Shown here piece by piece: positions 53,306-61,965 of a stretch of 64,000 bases of DNA. The position numbers and the translations under genes were made by a program. This DNA comes from Planctomycetota bacterium (GTDB lineage Bacteria; Planctomycetota; UBA1135; GCA-002686595). The notes under the pieces are model-generated. The model saw nothing but the letters and a program-made list of their open reading frames with translations, had not been told where the DNA came from and did not search any database. The stretch covers positions 1 through 64,000 of the forward strand of contig JAJDEV010000276.1 in NCBI GenBank assembly GCA_029259605.1, written 5' to 3'. Position 1 is the stretch's first letter. Every line of letters begins with the position of its first letter.

Positions 53306-55087
53306 CTACGGGCGCGTGAAGGGTTGGGCCGCTTCGTACAGTGCGAGTCGTTCGCGGTAGCGCCGCACGATTCCGCGCGTGCGCGCGGCGGTTCCGAGTC
53401 GGATGGCGCGTTGCTCGGCGCGTACCGCGTCGTCGAAGCGGCCGACCTGCGCGTACGCCGCGGCGAGCACGTCCATCTCCTTCGCGCTGTTGCTCCGCGT
53501 CCACTGGACGGCGAGATCGGCCAGGCGCACGGCCTCCGGTCCGTTGCGGCGCGCCGCGTCGGGGCACGTCGCCAGGAACCAGGCGAGCTCGCCCGTGAGG
53601 TCGATCGACTTGGGGCGGGCGGCGAGCCCGTCGCGGAGCGCCTTCTCCGCGAGCTCGAACTGCGCACGCGCGAAGTGCGACCCCGCGAGCCGCACGACGA
53701 GGTCGTCGCGCGTGTCGTCGAGCGCGAGCGCCTGCCGCCACGCCGCCTCCGCGCCGTCGACGTTGCCGAGCTGCTCGAGCGCGCAGCCGAGTTCGGCGTA
53801 GGCGTCGACGCTCCGCGGATCGAGCTCGGTCGCGACGCGAAACTCACGCGCCGCCTCGTCGAAGCGCTTGGCTCCCGCGAGGGCCCGCGCGTAGCTCGAA
53901 CGGAAGTCGGGCATCGCCGGCTGCGCCGCGACGGCGCGCGCGAAGAGCTCGAGCGACTCGTTCGTCTCCTCCCGCTGGGTCAGCACGAGCGCCAAGTGAT
54001 GCAGCACCGTGCCGCTGTCCGGATGCTGCTCGAGCGCCACGCGCAGAACGGCTTCGGCGTCGTCGCGGCGCCCCATCTGTTGGTACGCCGTCGCGAGGTT
54101 CGAGCGCGTGTCGACGTAGCCGGGATGGTCGGCCAGGATGAGCTCGAACTGCTCGGCGGCGAGCTCGAACCGCTCCTGCCGCATGTGCGTGTGTCCGAGC
54201 AGGTTGCGCACCGCCTCCTCGTTCGGGTTCACCTTCAGGAAGTGATTCTTCAGCAGCGCCTCCGCCTCGTCGAGGCGACCGGTGTCCCACATGTTGCGGA
54301 TGCGGCGGGTCATCACCGAAGACGCGCGCATCGTGCGTCGTAGCTTGCGCTTGATCGGGTCGTCGGGCGTGAACTCGGACTGCCGTTGCCCGTAGAGGCG
54401 CAGGTGCTGCGCCGCCTCTTCCATCCGTCCCACGCTGCGCAAGAGCATGGCGAGCTCGTAGTGCGCCGACGCGAAATTGGGCTCGAGCTCGACGGCCTTC
54501 TCGAAGCGCGCGATCGCTTCCTCCGGGCGGTCGTCCATCGCGGCGCAGCGTCCGAGCCCGGCGTACGCCGATGCGAGGTTGGGGTCGAGTTCGATCGCGC
54601 GCTGGAAGTGCTCGATCGCGCGTGGGCGCTCCGTCTCGACGAGCAGGTCCGCGAGCTCGACGCTCGCGGGTGGATACTCGCGCAGCTTGATCGCTTTCTC
54701 GAACGCCTCGATCGCGGGCCCGAACGAACTCGCGCGCTTGTAGCTCAGGCCGGCGTAGTACCACCAGCGGAACGGGCTCTTCTTGTCGAGCTCCGCTGCG
54801 CGCACGAAGCACGCGGCCGCCGCGTGGTTGAACTTGTAGCCGAAGTAGACCTTGCCGAGGTCGCCGACGGTCGACGCGTTGTCGGGTGCGTCGAGGGCGA
54901 GCGCCTTGACGGTCTCGATCTCCTCGCGGACGTCCTCGGACAGCGTCTCGATGTTGACGGCCGGGGGCCAGACCTCGTCTTGGTGCTTCTCGATTTCGAG
55001 CGCGTGAGTGGGCACGGACGCGAGCAACGCCGCGATCCCTGCACGGCGCGCGTCGCGCGCCAACCGAAGAGCGCTACTCGGTTTCAC
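53306..55087 (-). CDS. TPR-repeat protein paired with CRTAC1
   Basis: 593 residues of tetratricopeptide repeats, about 14 by eye (for example AIEHFQRAIELDPNLASAYAGLGRCA, AIARFEKAVELEPNFASAHYELAMLL, AAREFRVATELDPRSVDAYAELGCAL). The GTG start at 55087 overlaps the CRTAC1 stop by 14 bp, so the two are translated together. The N-terminus has a weak hydrophobic segment (AGIAALLASVPTHAL) that may direct export. TPR proteins bind other proteins and have no activity of their own. TPR genes commonly sit next to CRTAC1/ASPIC genes in planctomycetes and acidobacteria. Confidence 0.88.
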   Translation of the reverse strand: MKPSSALRLARDARRAGIAALLASVPTHALEIEKHQDEVWPPAVNIETLSEDVREEIETVKALALDAPDNASTVGDLGKVYFGYKFNHAAAACFVRAAELDKKSPFRWWYYAGLSYKRASSFGPAIEAFEKAIKLREYPPASVELADLLVETERPRAIEHFQRAIELDPNLASAYAGLGRCAAMDDRPEEAIARFEKAVELEPNFASAHYELAMLLRSVGRMEEAAQHLRLYGQRQSEFTPDDPIKRKLRRTMRASSVMTRRIRNMWDTGRLDEAEALLKNHFLKVNPNEEAVRNLLGHTHMRQERFELAAEQFELILADHPGYVDTRSNLATAYQQMGRRDDAEAVLRVALEQHPDSGTVLHHLALVLTQREETNESLELFARAVAAQPAMPDFRSSYARALAGAKRFDEAAREFRVATELDPRSVDAYAELGCALEQLGNVDGAEAAWRQALALDDTRDDLVVRLAGSHFARAQFELAEKALRDGLAARPKSIDLTGELAWFLATCPDAARRNGPEAVRLADLAVQWTRSNSAKEMDVLAAAYAQVGRFDDAVRAEQRAIRLGTAARTRGIVRRYRERLALYEAAQPFTRP

Positions 55088-56894
55088 CCGACTCCCCGGC
55101 GTCCGTCGACGCGTCCCGATCCGGTGGGCGCACGCGAACGGTGGCGAACGTGCGCGCCTCGAGGCCCTCGACCGAGACGACGCCGCGCCCCGGGAAGGAC
55201 ACGGATGCGGCGCGGAGCGACAGCTGGTCCGACCAGCCGAAGTGCGCGCGCGGGTCGCGCGCCGAGCAGTAGCTCGTGTCCGTGCGAATCGTACTCATGA
55301 GCGTCGTGCCGTCGGAGAGCTCGATGCGCAGGCTCGCGCCGTACGCGTCGCGCCCGAGCGCATCGTCGATCACGCGCACCACCAGCCAGTTCGACGGCCG
55401 CGCGAAGTCGTTGCGCAGCAGGCGCGCGGGACCGCTGCTGTTCGTGACGACCAGATCGATGTCGCCGTCGTTGTCGATGTCTCCGGCCGCGACGCCGCGG
55501 CTGACTTCGGAGAGCGCGAGCGCGGCTCCCGCGGTCACCGAGTGATCCACGAAGCCCCTCGCGCTCTGCATCATCAGTTGGTTGGGTTGGCGATAGGGGT
55601 ACGGATCGTCGCCTTGGGACTCCTCGATCGAAACGGCGCCGTTCGCGATGAACAGGTCGAGCCTGCCGTTGTGGTCGAAGTCCGCGAACGCGGTGCCGAA
55701 CCCGGTCGCGAAGCGACTGGGCGCGCCGAGACCCGCGCGCCCGGTGCGATCCGTGAAGAACCCGCCGCCGACGTTCTCGTACAGCGTGTTCGTCTCGCCC
55801 GCGAGGTGGGTCACGAAGATGTCGTCGTCGCCATCGACGTCGAAGTCGCCGACGGCCACGCCCATGCCCGCTTCGGCCTGACCCGCGTTGTTCACCGAGG
55901 CTCCGCTCAGGAGTCCGGCGTTCTGGAAGCGCCCCCGATCGTTCATCCAGAGCTGGTTCGGGTCGCCGTCGTTCGCGACGTAGATGTCCAGCCAGCCGTT
56001 GCCGTCGAAGTCGGAGACCCCGACTCCGAGTCCGTGCCCGTACTCGCGGAAGATGCCGACGGCCTGCGAGACGTCCTCGAACTTGCCCCCTCCGAGGTTG
56101 CGGTACAGGTGATCCGGCACGGCCGGGTACGCGTCGGGGCCGCAGTAGTCGTGTCGCCCCGACGTGCCCTGGCAGTTCTTGTCGGTGGCGGTCGAGTACT
56201 CGGCGTAGGCGGCGACGAAGAGGTCGAGCAGACCGTCGCGATCGTAGTCGAGGAACGACGCGCTCGTCGTCCAGCGCGTATCGGCCAACCCGGACTCCGC
56301 GCTGCGATCCGTGAACGTGCCGTCGCCGTTGTTCACGTACAGGACATCCGCGCCGAGGTTCGTCACGAAGAGGTCGACGTCGCCGTCGTTGTCGATGTCT
56401 CCGGTCGCCACACCTTGCGCGTAACCGGTGTCGCCCGTGCCCGACTCCTCGGTCACGTCCGTGAAGCGCAGCTTGCCCGTCCTGTCCGAGGAAACGAGCT
56501 CGTTGCGAAACAGGCGGTTGCGCGGCGGCAACGGAACGCGCGGAGGGAAGACCGTGTCCTCGATGGTCTTCGCCGGATTCAGGACGTCGCCCTGTAGGAA
56601 GTAGACGTCGAGGTCACCGTCGTTGTCGTAGTCGAGCAGCGCGAGTCCGGCGGACGACACTTCGGGGAAGTAGAACTCGCCCGTGCTGCCGAGGAAGTGC
56701 TCGAAGACGAGCCCGCTCGCCGCGGCGACTTCGGTGAAGGTCGGCGTCGCGATCGCGTCGCGTTCATCGTCGTGGGGAGAAGCTGCGACCCGAGCTGAGC
56801 TGAGACTCCAGCTCGTGGAAGCGATCGCGACGACGGCGAAGACGACGAGCGCCGATGCCGTCGAGCGAGGGGTGGTCGCACGACTGCCAGGCAT
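55074..56894 (-). CDS. CRTAC1-family FG-GAP/ASPIC-UnbV protein
   Basis: 606 residues. Signal or anchor helix about 14-33. A run of FG-GAP/VCBS blades with Ca-binding-type loops follows: LLDYDNDGDLDVYF, GDIDNDGDVDLFV, FLDYDRDGLLDLFV, DFDGNGWLDIYV, DFDVDGDDDIFV, DFDHNGRLDLFI. The ASPIC/UnbV domain is at the end (NWLVVRVIDDALGRDAYGASLRIEL..SYCSARDPRAHFGWSDQ). These proteins are exported and probably form calcium-dependent propellers; their role is not established. A TAGACT hexamer lies at 56945-56940. The 3' end overlaps the TPR gene. Confidence 0.92.
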   Translation of the reverse strand: MPGSRATTPRSTASALVVFAVVAIASTSWSLSSARVAASPHDDERDAIATPTFTEVAAASGLVFEHFLGSTGEFYFPEVSSAGLALLDYDNDGDLDVYFLQGDVLNPAKTIEDTVFPPRVPLPPRNRLFRNELVSSDRTGKLRFTDVTEESGTGDTGYAQGVATGDIDNDGDVDLFVTNLGADVLYVNNGDGTFTDRSAESGLADTRWTTSASFLDYDRDGLLDLFVAAYAEYSTATDKNCQGTSGRHDYCGPDAYPAVPDHLYRNLGGGKFEDVSQAVGIFREYGHGLGVGVSDFDGNGWLDIYVANDGDPNQLWMNDRGRFQNAGLLSGASVNNAGQAEAGMGVAVGDFDVDGDDDIFVTHLAGETNTLYENVGGGFFTDRTGRAGLGAPSRFATGFGTAFADFDHNGRLDLFIANGAVSIEESQGDDPYPYRQPNQLMMQSARGFVDHSVTAGAALALSEVSRGVAAGDIDNDGDIDLVVTNSSGPARLLRNDFARPSNWLVVRVIDDALGRDAYGASLRIELSDGTTLMSTIRTDTSYCSARDPRAHFGWSDQLSLRAASVSFPGRGVVSVEGLEARTFATVRVRPPDRDASTDAGESGETE

Positions 56895-56939
56895 TCAGGG
56901 GGGGGCAGGAGACCGGCGCAGTACCGGGGCCTTACGCCC

Positions 56940-56945
56940 AGTCTA
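56940..56945 (-). promoter_or_regulatory. Candidate -10 box (TAGACT) of the CRTAC1-TPR pair
   Basis: TAGACT on the minus strand 45 bp before the CRTAC1 ATG, in the 89-bp gap after the PQQ-propeller gene. No good -35 is visible. Identical to the boxes before the SMUG1 and DUF1579 genes. Confidence 0.3.
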
Positions 56946-56983
56946 CATCCGACCGGCGCCCAGCGGTCCATCCGCGCGCGGAT

Positions 56984-58348
56984 TCAGGGGCGAGCGAGGC
57001 AGTAGAGCCAGCGCTCGCCGCGCAGGAAGAGCGCGTCCCCGATGGCCACGGGAGACGCGCTGAGGCGGTCGTCGAGGGCGTTGCGCGCCAAAACGCGCGG
57101 GGGCGTGTCCGGATCGGCCTCGTGGCTCAGCACGACGGTCAGCCCGGAGCGGTCCACCACATAGAGCCGCGCGGGGTCCGAGGCGACGCCGAGCGGCGAG
57201 GCGTAGACGTCCCGGACGCCGTCGATGCGGAGCGAGCGCGTGCGCTGCACGCCGGTCTCGGGATCCAGGCGCGCGACGATGCCCTGGTAGTGCTGCAGGA
57301 TGTAGACCCCGTCGTCGAACGCGAGCGGCGACGGCACGTACGGCGTCGACCGCCGTCGAACCCAGGCGACCCGATCCGTGCTGCTGATGTCGCCGCGCGC
57401 ACCGTCGAGGCGGATGGCGAGCATCGCCTGCTTCTCGTAGCTGCTGGCCGCGAACACGAGGCCGTTCGAGACGACCGGAGTCGCGACCACGTTGTGGGAG
57501 AGCCCCGCGCACTCCCAGACCACGGAGCCGTCCTCGAGGTCGTATGCGCGGATCCGATTCGTGCCGGCCACGATCACCTGCGCGCGCCCGTCGTGCTCGA
57601 CGATCACGGGAGATGTCCACGATGTGACCTCGTCGCGCTCGGCGCGCCAGCGCTCCTCGCCCGTGCGCTTGTCGAGCGCGAGGACGAACGAACCCTGCTC
57701 GTGGTCCCAATTGACGACCAGCGTTTCGCCGAAGAGCGCGGGCGAGCTGCCCTCGCCGTGTCCGTGCTTGGTCTGCATGTGCCCGATGTCGAAGCTCCAG
57801 ACCACGTCGCCCGCGGTGTCGAGCGCGAACAGGCCGGCCGACCCGAAGGGCGCGAAGACGTGCTCGCCATCCGTCACCGGCGAAGCCGACGCGTACGTCC
57901 CCGTCGCGTGACCGCCTTCGTGCGGAACCGCCTCGCGCAAGGTGCGCGTCCACAGGACTTCGCCCGACGCCGCGTCGATCGCGAGCGCGAGGAACCGATG
58001 GGCCTGCGTGACTCTGATGTTGTCGTGCGCGCCGGGCGCGTCGTCCGGAAGCGGGGCGAAGGGCTCGCCGATCGGGACGGCCGCCGTCACGTAGACGACG
58101 CCGTTCGCGACGACCGGGGTCGAATGACCGAGCCCGGGGAGCGCGGTCTTCCAGCGCACGTTCGCCTGTTCGCTCCACTCGATCGGCGGGTTCGCGTCCG
58201 GAGCGATGCCGGTGCCGAGCGGTCCGCGCCATCCCGGCCATTCGACGGTCGCGTACGTCGCGGTGCTCACGCTCGAGTCCTGCGTCTGCGCGGACCCGCC
58301 GCCACACGCCGTCAGCGCGGCGAGCCCGATCGCGATGATGCGCTTCAC
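56984..58348 (-). CDS. PQQ-type beta-propeller lipoprotein
   Basis: 454 residues from a GTG that overlaps the PH-protein stop (GTGA). The lipoprotein signal is MKRIIAIGLAALTAC (Cys15). Propeller blades begin with WPGWRGPLGTGIAPDANPP and continue with repeats such as LALAIDAASGEVLWTRTL, GLFALDTAGDVVWSFDIG, FVLALDKRTGEERWRAER and IRAYDLEDGSVVWECAG. This is the BamB/PQQ-dehydrogenase-like family, very common in planctomycetes. No catalytic Asp-Cys pair of quinoprotein dehydrogenases is evident, so a structural or binding role is more likely. Confidence 0.88.
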   Translation of the reverse strand: MKRIIAIGLAALTACGGGSAQTQDSSVSTATYATVEWPGWRGPLGTGIAPDANPPIEWSEQANVRWKTALPGLGHSTPVVANGVVYVTAAVPIGEPFAPLPDDAPGAHDNIRVTQAHRFLALAIDAASGEVLWTRTLREAVPHEGGHATGTYASASPVTDGEHVFAPFGSAGLFALDTAGDVVWSFDIGHMQTKHGHGEGSSPALFGETLVVNWDHEQGSFVLALDKRTGEERWRAERDEVTSWTSPVIVEHDGRAQVIVAGTNRIRAYDLEDGSVVWECAGLSHNVVATPVVSNGLVFAASSYEKQAMLAIRLDGARGDISSTDRVAWVRRRSTPYVPSPLAFDDGVYILQHYQGIVARLDPETGVQRTRSLRIDGVRDVYASPLGVASDPARLYVVDRSGLTVVLSHEADPDTPPRVLARNALDDRLSASPVAIGDALFLRGERWLYCLARP

Positions 58349-58905
58349 TTCGCGTCCCGCTTCGCGAGGAGTCCCTCGATGCGTTGCAGGCTGTCGCGGA
58401 TCGAGACGAGCACTTCACCGTTCGCGTCGAGCGTCGCATCGGTCGGCGCGGGCCGCGGCGCAGCCGAACCGAAGCCGACGACTCGATCGCGCGCGTCGAG
58501 CACGGCGTCGCGGAACTCGAGCGCGTCGACGATGCCCGCGAGCGACGCATCGGCTTGCCCCTGGGGCGCGGCGGCCCCGGCGGTTTCGATCTTCAACGAC
58601 GCGAGGCCGAGGTACCGGAGCAACGGACCCTCGTTGACGGTGAGGTCCTGGATCTTGTCGAGCGGGATGTTCTTCTCGACGCGGAAGATGTAGCCCTTGC
58701 GGACGTGCAGGCCGCGGTCGGTCAGGTCGCACTGCAGCCGCTCGAAGCCGAGCCGGCACACGCGCTGACCGAAGCCGAGCAACCAGAACGGCAGCACGAT
58801 CCAGCCGACGACCGTGACGACGCACAGGATGATCCCGTGGACCCACCAATAGAACTTGAGCTTCTCGTCGAAGACCGCTGCTCGCAGGACCGTTTCGTTG
58901 CGCAT
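58345..58905 (-). CDS. Membrane protein with bacterial PH-like domain
   Basis: 186 residues. One hydrophobic hairpin (about 18-46) precedes a bPH-type beta-domain: LQCDLTDRGLHVRKGYIFRVEKNIPLDKIQDLTVNEGPLLRYLGLASLKIETAG, the YdbT/YdbS-like signature. The C-terminal ~70 residues are helical and polar, ending in a possible coiled segment (RDSLQRIEGLLAKRD). Such proteins face the cytoplasm; the function is not defined. It lies 15 bp after glycerol kinase and is coupled to the PQQ-propeller gene. Confidence 0.85.
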   Translation of the reverse strand: MRNETVLRAAVFDEKLKFYWWVHGIILCVVTVVGWIVLPFWLLGFGQRVCRLGFERLQCDLTDRGLHVRKGYIFRVEKNIPLDKIQDLTVNEGPLLRYLGLASLKIETAGAAAPQGQADASLAGIVDALEFRDAVLDARDRVVGFGSAAPRPAPTDATLDANGEVLVSIRDSLQRIEGLLAKRDAK

Positions 58906-58920
58906 GGTTCGTCTCTTGGC

Positions 58921-60414
58921 TCAGGGTTGCGCCCAGCCGCGCGCTCGTTGCACCGCGTCGCGCCATCGCTCGATGCGCGCGCCGCGTTGCTTCGGACGCA
59001 TGTTCGGCCGGAACTCGCGATCGAGGGCCCAGTTGCGCTCGACGTCTCGTTGACTCTTCCAAACGCCGACCGCGAGGCCGGCCAGGTAGGCGGCGCCGAG
59101 CGCGGTGGTTTCGCTCACCCTCGGGCGTACCACTTTGCGGCCGAGGATGTCGGCTTGGAACTGGAGCAGCGCGTCGTTGAGGCTCGCGCCGCCGTCGACG
59201 CGCAATCCGCGCACGGGAACGCCGGAGTCCTTCGCCATCGCCTGGGCGACGTCGAGCGACTGGAAGCACATGGCTTCGATGGCCGCGCGCGCGATGTGTC
59301 CGCCCGTCGTGCTCCGCTCGATCCCGACGATCGTCCCGCGCGCGTACGGATCCCAGTGCGGCGCGCCGAGACCGACGAACGCGGGCACGAACGCGACGCC
59401 GCCGTTGTCGGGCACGGATGCGGCGAGCCGCTCGACGTCGCTCGACTCGCGCAGGATCCCGAGTCCGTCGCGCAACCACTGCACCGCCGCGCCGCCGACG
59501 AACACGGAACCCTCGAGGCAGTACGTCACCTTGCCGCCGATGCGCCACCCGATCGTCGTGAGCAGGCCGTTCTTCGAGCGCACGGCGTCGGCGCCGGTGT
59601 TCATGAGAAGGAAGCAACCGGTGCCGTAGGTGTTCTTCACCATCCCGCGGCGGAAGCAGCCCTGTCCGAACGTCGCCGCTTGCTGATCCCCCGCGACGCC
59701 GGCGATCGGGATCGCGCGACCGAACAGCTTCGGATCGGTCGTGCCGAAGTCGCCGCTCGAGTCGCGCACCTCTGGCAACATCTCGCGCGGTACGCCGAGG
59801 ATCTTCAGCAGCCCGTCGTCCCAGTCGAGCTTGTGGATGTCGTAGAGCAGCGTGCGGCTGGCGTTGCTCGGATCCGTCGCGTGCACCGCGCCGTTCGTGA
59901 GGCGCCAGAGCAGGAACGTGTCGATCGTCCCGGCGAGGATCTCACCGCGGTTCGCTCGGCGACGGAGCACCGGATCGCGGTCGAGCAGGTACTTGATCTT
60001 CGTGCCCGAGAAGTACGGGTCGAGAACGAGCCCGGTCTTGCGACGGAACTCGCGCTCGAGTCCGTCCGCCTGGAGGCGCTCGCAGATCTTCGACGAGATG
60101 CGGCTCTGCCACACGATCGCGTTGCCGATCGTGCGTCCGCCGTCGCGCTCCCACAGGACGATCGTCTCGCGCTGGTTCGTGATGCCGATCGCCGCCACGT
60201 CGCGCGCCGCCAGCTTCGCGCGCTTCAACGCGGAGCGCGCGGTCGAGAGCTGCGTCTTCCAGATCGCTTCGGGGTCGTGCTCGACGTGCCCGGGCGAGGG
60301 GAAGAGCTGCGGGAACTCTTTCTGCGCCGAGTGCTTCGCGGATCCGCGCTTGTCGAACAGGATCGACCGACTCGACGTCGTCCCTTGGTCGAGCGCGAGA
60401 ACGAGCTTCGCCAC
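58921..60414 (-). CDS. glpK: Glycerol kinase
   Basis: 497 residues from a GTG start 2 bp after the YHS-like lipoprotein stop. It phosphorylates glycerol to sn-glycerol 3-phosphate with ATP. The first ATP-binding segment [16 protein letters not shown] and the catalytic Asp in [17 protein letters not shown] are intact. [33 protein letters not shown] and [16 protein letters not shown] are diagnostic for glycerol kinase within the FGGY family. Length is normal. No glycerol facilitator or glycerol-3-phosphate dehydrogenase gene is adjacent. Confidence 0.96.
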   Translation of the reverse strand: MAKLVLALDQGTTSSRSILFDKRGSAKHSAQKEFPQLFPSPGHVEHDPEAIWKTQLSTARSALKRAKLAARDVAAIGITNQRETIVLWERDGGRTIGNAIVWQSRISSKICERLQADGLEREFRRKTGLVLDPYFSGTKIKYLLDRDPVLRRRANRGEILAGTIDTFLLWRLTNGAVHATDPSNASRTLLYDIHKLDWDDGLLKILGVPREMLPEVRDSSGDFGTTDPKLFGRAIPIAGVAGDQQAATFGQGCFRRGMVKNTYGTGCFLLMNTGADAVRSKNGLLTTIGWRIGGKVTYCLEGSVFVGGAAVQWLRDGLGILRESSDVERLAASVPDNGGVAFVPAFVGLGAPHWDPYARGTIVGIERSTTGGHIARAAIEAMCFQSLDVAQAMAKDSGVPVRGLRVDGGASLNDALLQFQADILGRKVVRPRVSETTALGAAYLAGLAVGVWKSQRDVERNWALDREFRPNMRPKQRGARIERWRDAVQRARGWAQP

Positions 60415-60416
60415 GC

Positions 60417-60701
60417 TCAGCGGGACGCGCTTCTCGCGATCCAGTCGTCGAAGAACGCGCGGTCCTTCGGTCGCTCGTCGACGTGCGCCGCGAAGTCGTC
60501 GCGGCAGTGCGTGTTGCAGAAGCCGACCGTGTATCCGCGATAGGTCGTGAGCGAGTCGGCGGAGACGGGCTTGCCCGAACGCGGGCAGGTCGTGTTGATC
60601 GCCTCGGCGTCGTGAACGTCGGCGGTGCGCGTTCCGACGCAGCCGGTAAGGCACAGGACGGCGGCGAGGAGCGCGCCGAGGAGTCGTCGTTGTTTGTTCA
60701 T
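60417..60701 (-). CDS. Small YHS-like cysteine-rich lipoprotein
   Basis: 94 residues. The lipoprotein signal ends in LTGC (Cys21). The mature part has [32 protein letters not shown], which follows the YHS/TRASH-like pattern (CPxSGKPV, then GFCxxxCxxxF) expected to bind a metal such as copper or zinc. It may be a periplasmic metal carrier. The ATG at 60701 is chosen because it opens the lipoprotein signal. It is followed directly by glycerol kinase, with which it shares no obvious function. Confidence 0.75.
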   Translation of the reverse strand: MNKQRRLLGALLAAVLCLTGCVGTRTADVHDAEAINTTCPRSGKPVSADSLTTYRGYTVGFCNTHCRDDFAAHVDERPKDRAFFDDWIARSASR

Positions 60702-60756
60702 GGGCTCGCCCGTTCGGTGGGGAAGAAGCAGCATAGCCGGGCGCGCCGCCCGGTCC

Positions 60757-61194
60757 TCAGCCCTTCTTCGCCTCGGCCATGCGGCGCGCGATCTCGTCCT
60801 CGGAGACGTCCTCGATGTGCGTCGCGATCCACCACAGGTTGCCGGCGGGATCGGTGACGCCCGCGGATCGGTCGCCGTAGAACTCGTCGTTCGGTTCGCG
60901 TACGGATGTCGCGCCCGCCGCGATCGCTTGCGCGTAAACCGCGTCGATGTCGGGGACGTACATATGCATGAAGTTCGTCCTCGCCTTCCACTCCTCCGAC
61001 GCGCCGCCGAGCATCACCATCGAGTTGCCGATGCGCAGCGCCGCGTGCATGACGCTTCCGTCGGGAAGCGCGGTGCGGTGGACTTCGACCGCGCCGAACG
61101 CGTTCGCGAGGAAGGCGATCAGCGCCGCCGGATCATCGACCGTGTAGTAGGGGGTGAGCGTGTGGTAGCCGTCGGGAACAGGGTTCGTGCTCAT
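60757..61194 (-). CDS. VOC-superfamily protein (PhnB/glyoxalase-like)
   Basis: 145 residues, one VOC domain pair: LTPYYTVDDPAALIAFLANAFGAVEVHR, MHAALRIGNSMVMLG, MHMYVPDIDAVYAQAIAAGATSVREP, FYGDRSAGVTDPAGNLWWIATH. The last motif, with NLW and H, is typical of PhnB-like members. Some bind a metal and act on small electrophiles; the substrate is unknown. The ATG at 61194 is chosen because upstream sequence in frame overlaps the divergent promoter of the DUF1579 gene. Confidence 0.87.
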   Translation of the reverse strand: MSTNPVPDGYHTLTPYYTVDDPAALIAFLANAFGAVEVHRTALPDGSVMHAALRIGNSMVMLGGASEEWKARTNFMHMYVPDIDAVYAQAIAAGATSVREPNDEFYGDRSAGVTDPAGNLWWIATHIEDVSEDEIARRMAEAKKG

Positions 61195-61288
61195 GGGTTC
61201 TCGCGTGTGTTTCGGGGCCGAGAGGGCGTGTGCGCGTAAACGACCTGTTCGCGACGGTCGCGACGCTCGGCGCATCGTCGGCACTCGC

Positions 61289-61294
61289 TAGACT
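61289..61294 (+). promoter_or_regulatory. Candidate -10 box (TAGACT) of the DUF1579 gene
   Basis: TAGACT in the 151-bp divergent gap, 51 bp before the ATG at 61346. No clear -35. The gene also has AGGAG at 61335-61339, so translation should be Shine-Dalgarno dependent here. Confidence 0.3.
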
Positions 61295-61345
61295 GGTCGC
61301 GTACCCGTCCCTCCCGACCACAGTATCGCCCCAGCAGGAGAAGTC

Positions 61346-61840
61346 ATGTCGAACGAAGAGTACGTCCCGCCGCAGCCCACCGCCGAGCACAACCGCCTCA
61401 TCGAACACGCCGGAACCTGGAACGTGCAATGCTCGTTCTACATGGACCCGGCCCAACCTCCGATGGAAGTCGAGGGCAAGGAGACCGTCGAGTCGTTCGG
61501 CGCGTTCTGGTCGACGAGTGTGTTCGAGGCGAACATGTTCGGCGCGCCGTACCAGGGACGGGCGACGCTCGGATACGACCCGGAGGCGAAGCAGTACGTG
61601 TCGACCTGGATCGACACCATGTCGCCGATGTTCTTCCACTTCACGGGGAACTTCAACGCGGACGGCACGGTGCTCGAGATGTCCGGTGACGGCTACGACT
61701 GCATGACCAAGCAGATGACGAGCTACCGCACGGTCGAGGAGCACAAGAGCCCCGACGAGCGCGTCTTCGAGATGTTCATGAAGATGCCGGACGGCTCGGA
61801 CGTGAAGATGTTCACGCACGTCTACACGCGCGCGAAGTAG
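61346..61840 (+). CDS. DUF1579-family protein
   Basis: 164 residues, no signal peptide. Family features include EHNRLIEHAGTWNVQCSFYMDPAQPP near the start, GRATLGYDPEAKQYVSTWIDTMS in the middle and a final FEMFMKMPDG..MFTHVYTR strand. DUF1579 proteins are lipocalin-like beta-barrels of unknown function. AGGAG at 61335-61339 supports the start. A perfect hairpin terminator lies downstream. Confidence 0.88.
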   Translation: MSNEEYVPPQPTAEHNRLIEHAGTWNVQCSFYMDPAQPPMEVEGKETVESFGAFWSTSVFEANMFGAPYQGRATLGYDPEAKQYVSTWIDTMSPMFFHFTGNFNADGTVLEMSGDGYDCMTKQMTSYRTVEEHKSPDERVFEMFMKMPDGSDVKMFTHVYTRAK

Positions 61841-61907
61841 GCGCGGGCGCTCGGCCGTTCTCGGCGTTCCCTTAAGGCACACTCGAGAAGCGACGCACGG
61901 AGCGATT

Positions 61908-61929
61908 GGGGAGCCGAACTCGGCTCCCC
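61908..61929 (+). terminator. Hairpin terminator after the DUF1579 gene
   Basis: Perfect 9-bp stem GGGGAGCCG/CGGCTCCCC with loop AACT, followed by a pyrimidine-rich run (TCCTCCTCTCCC). It lies 67 bp after the DUF1579 stop and 36 bp before the next ATG, so it could also act as an attenuator for the next gene. Confidence 0.6.
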
Positions 61930-61965
61930 GTCCTCCTCTCCCTGTCCCCTGCCCAGGAATTCGCC

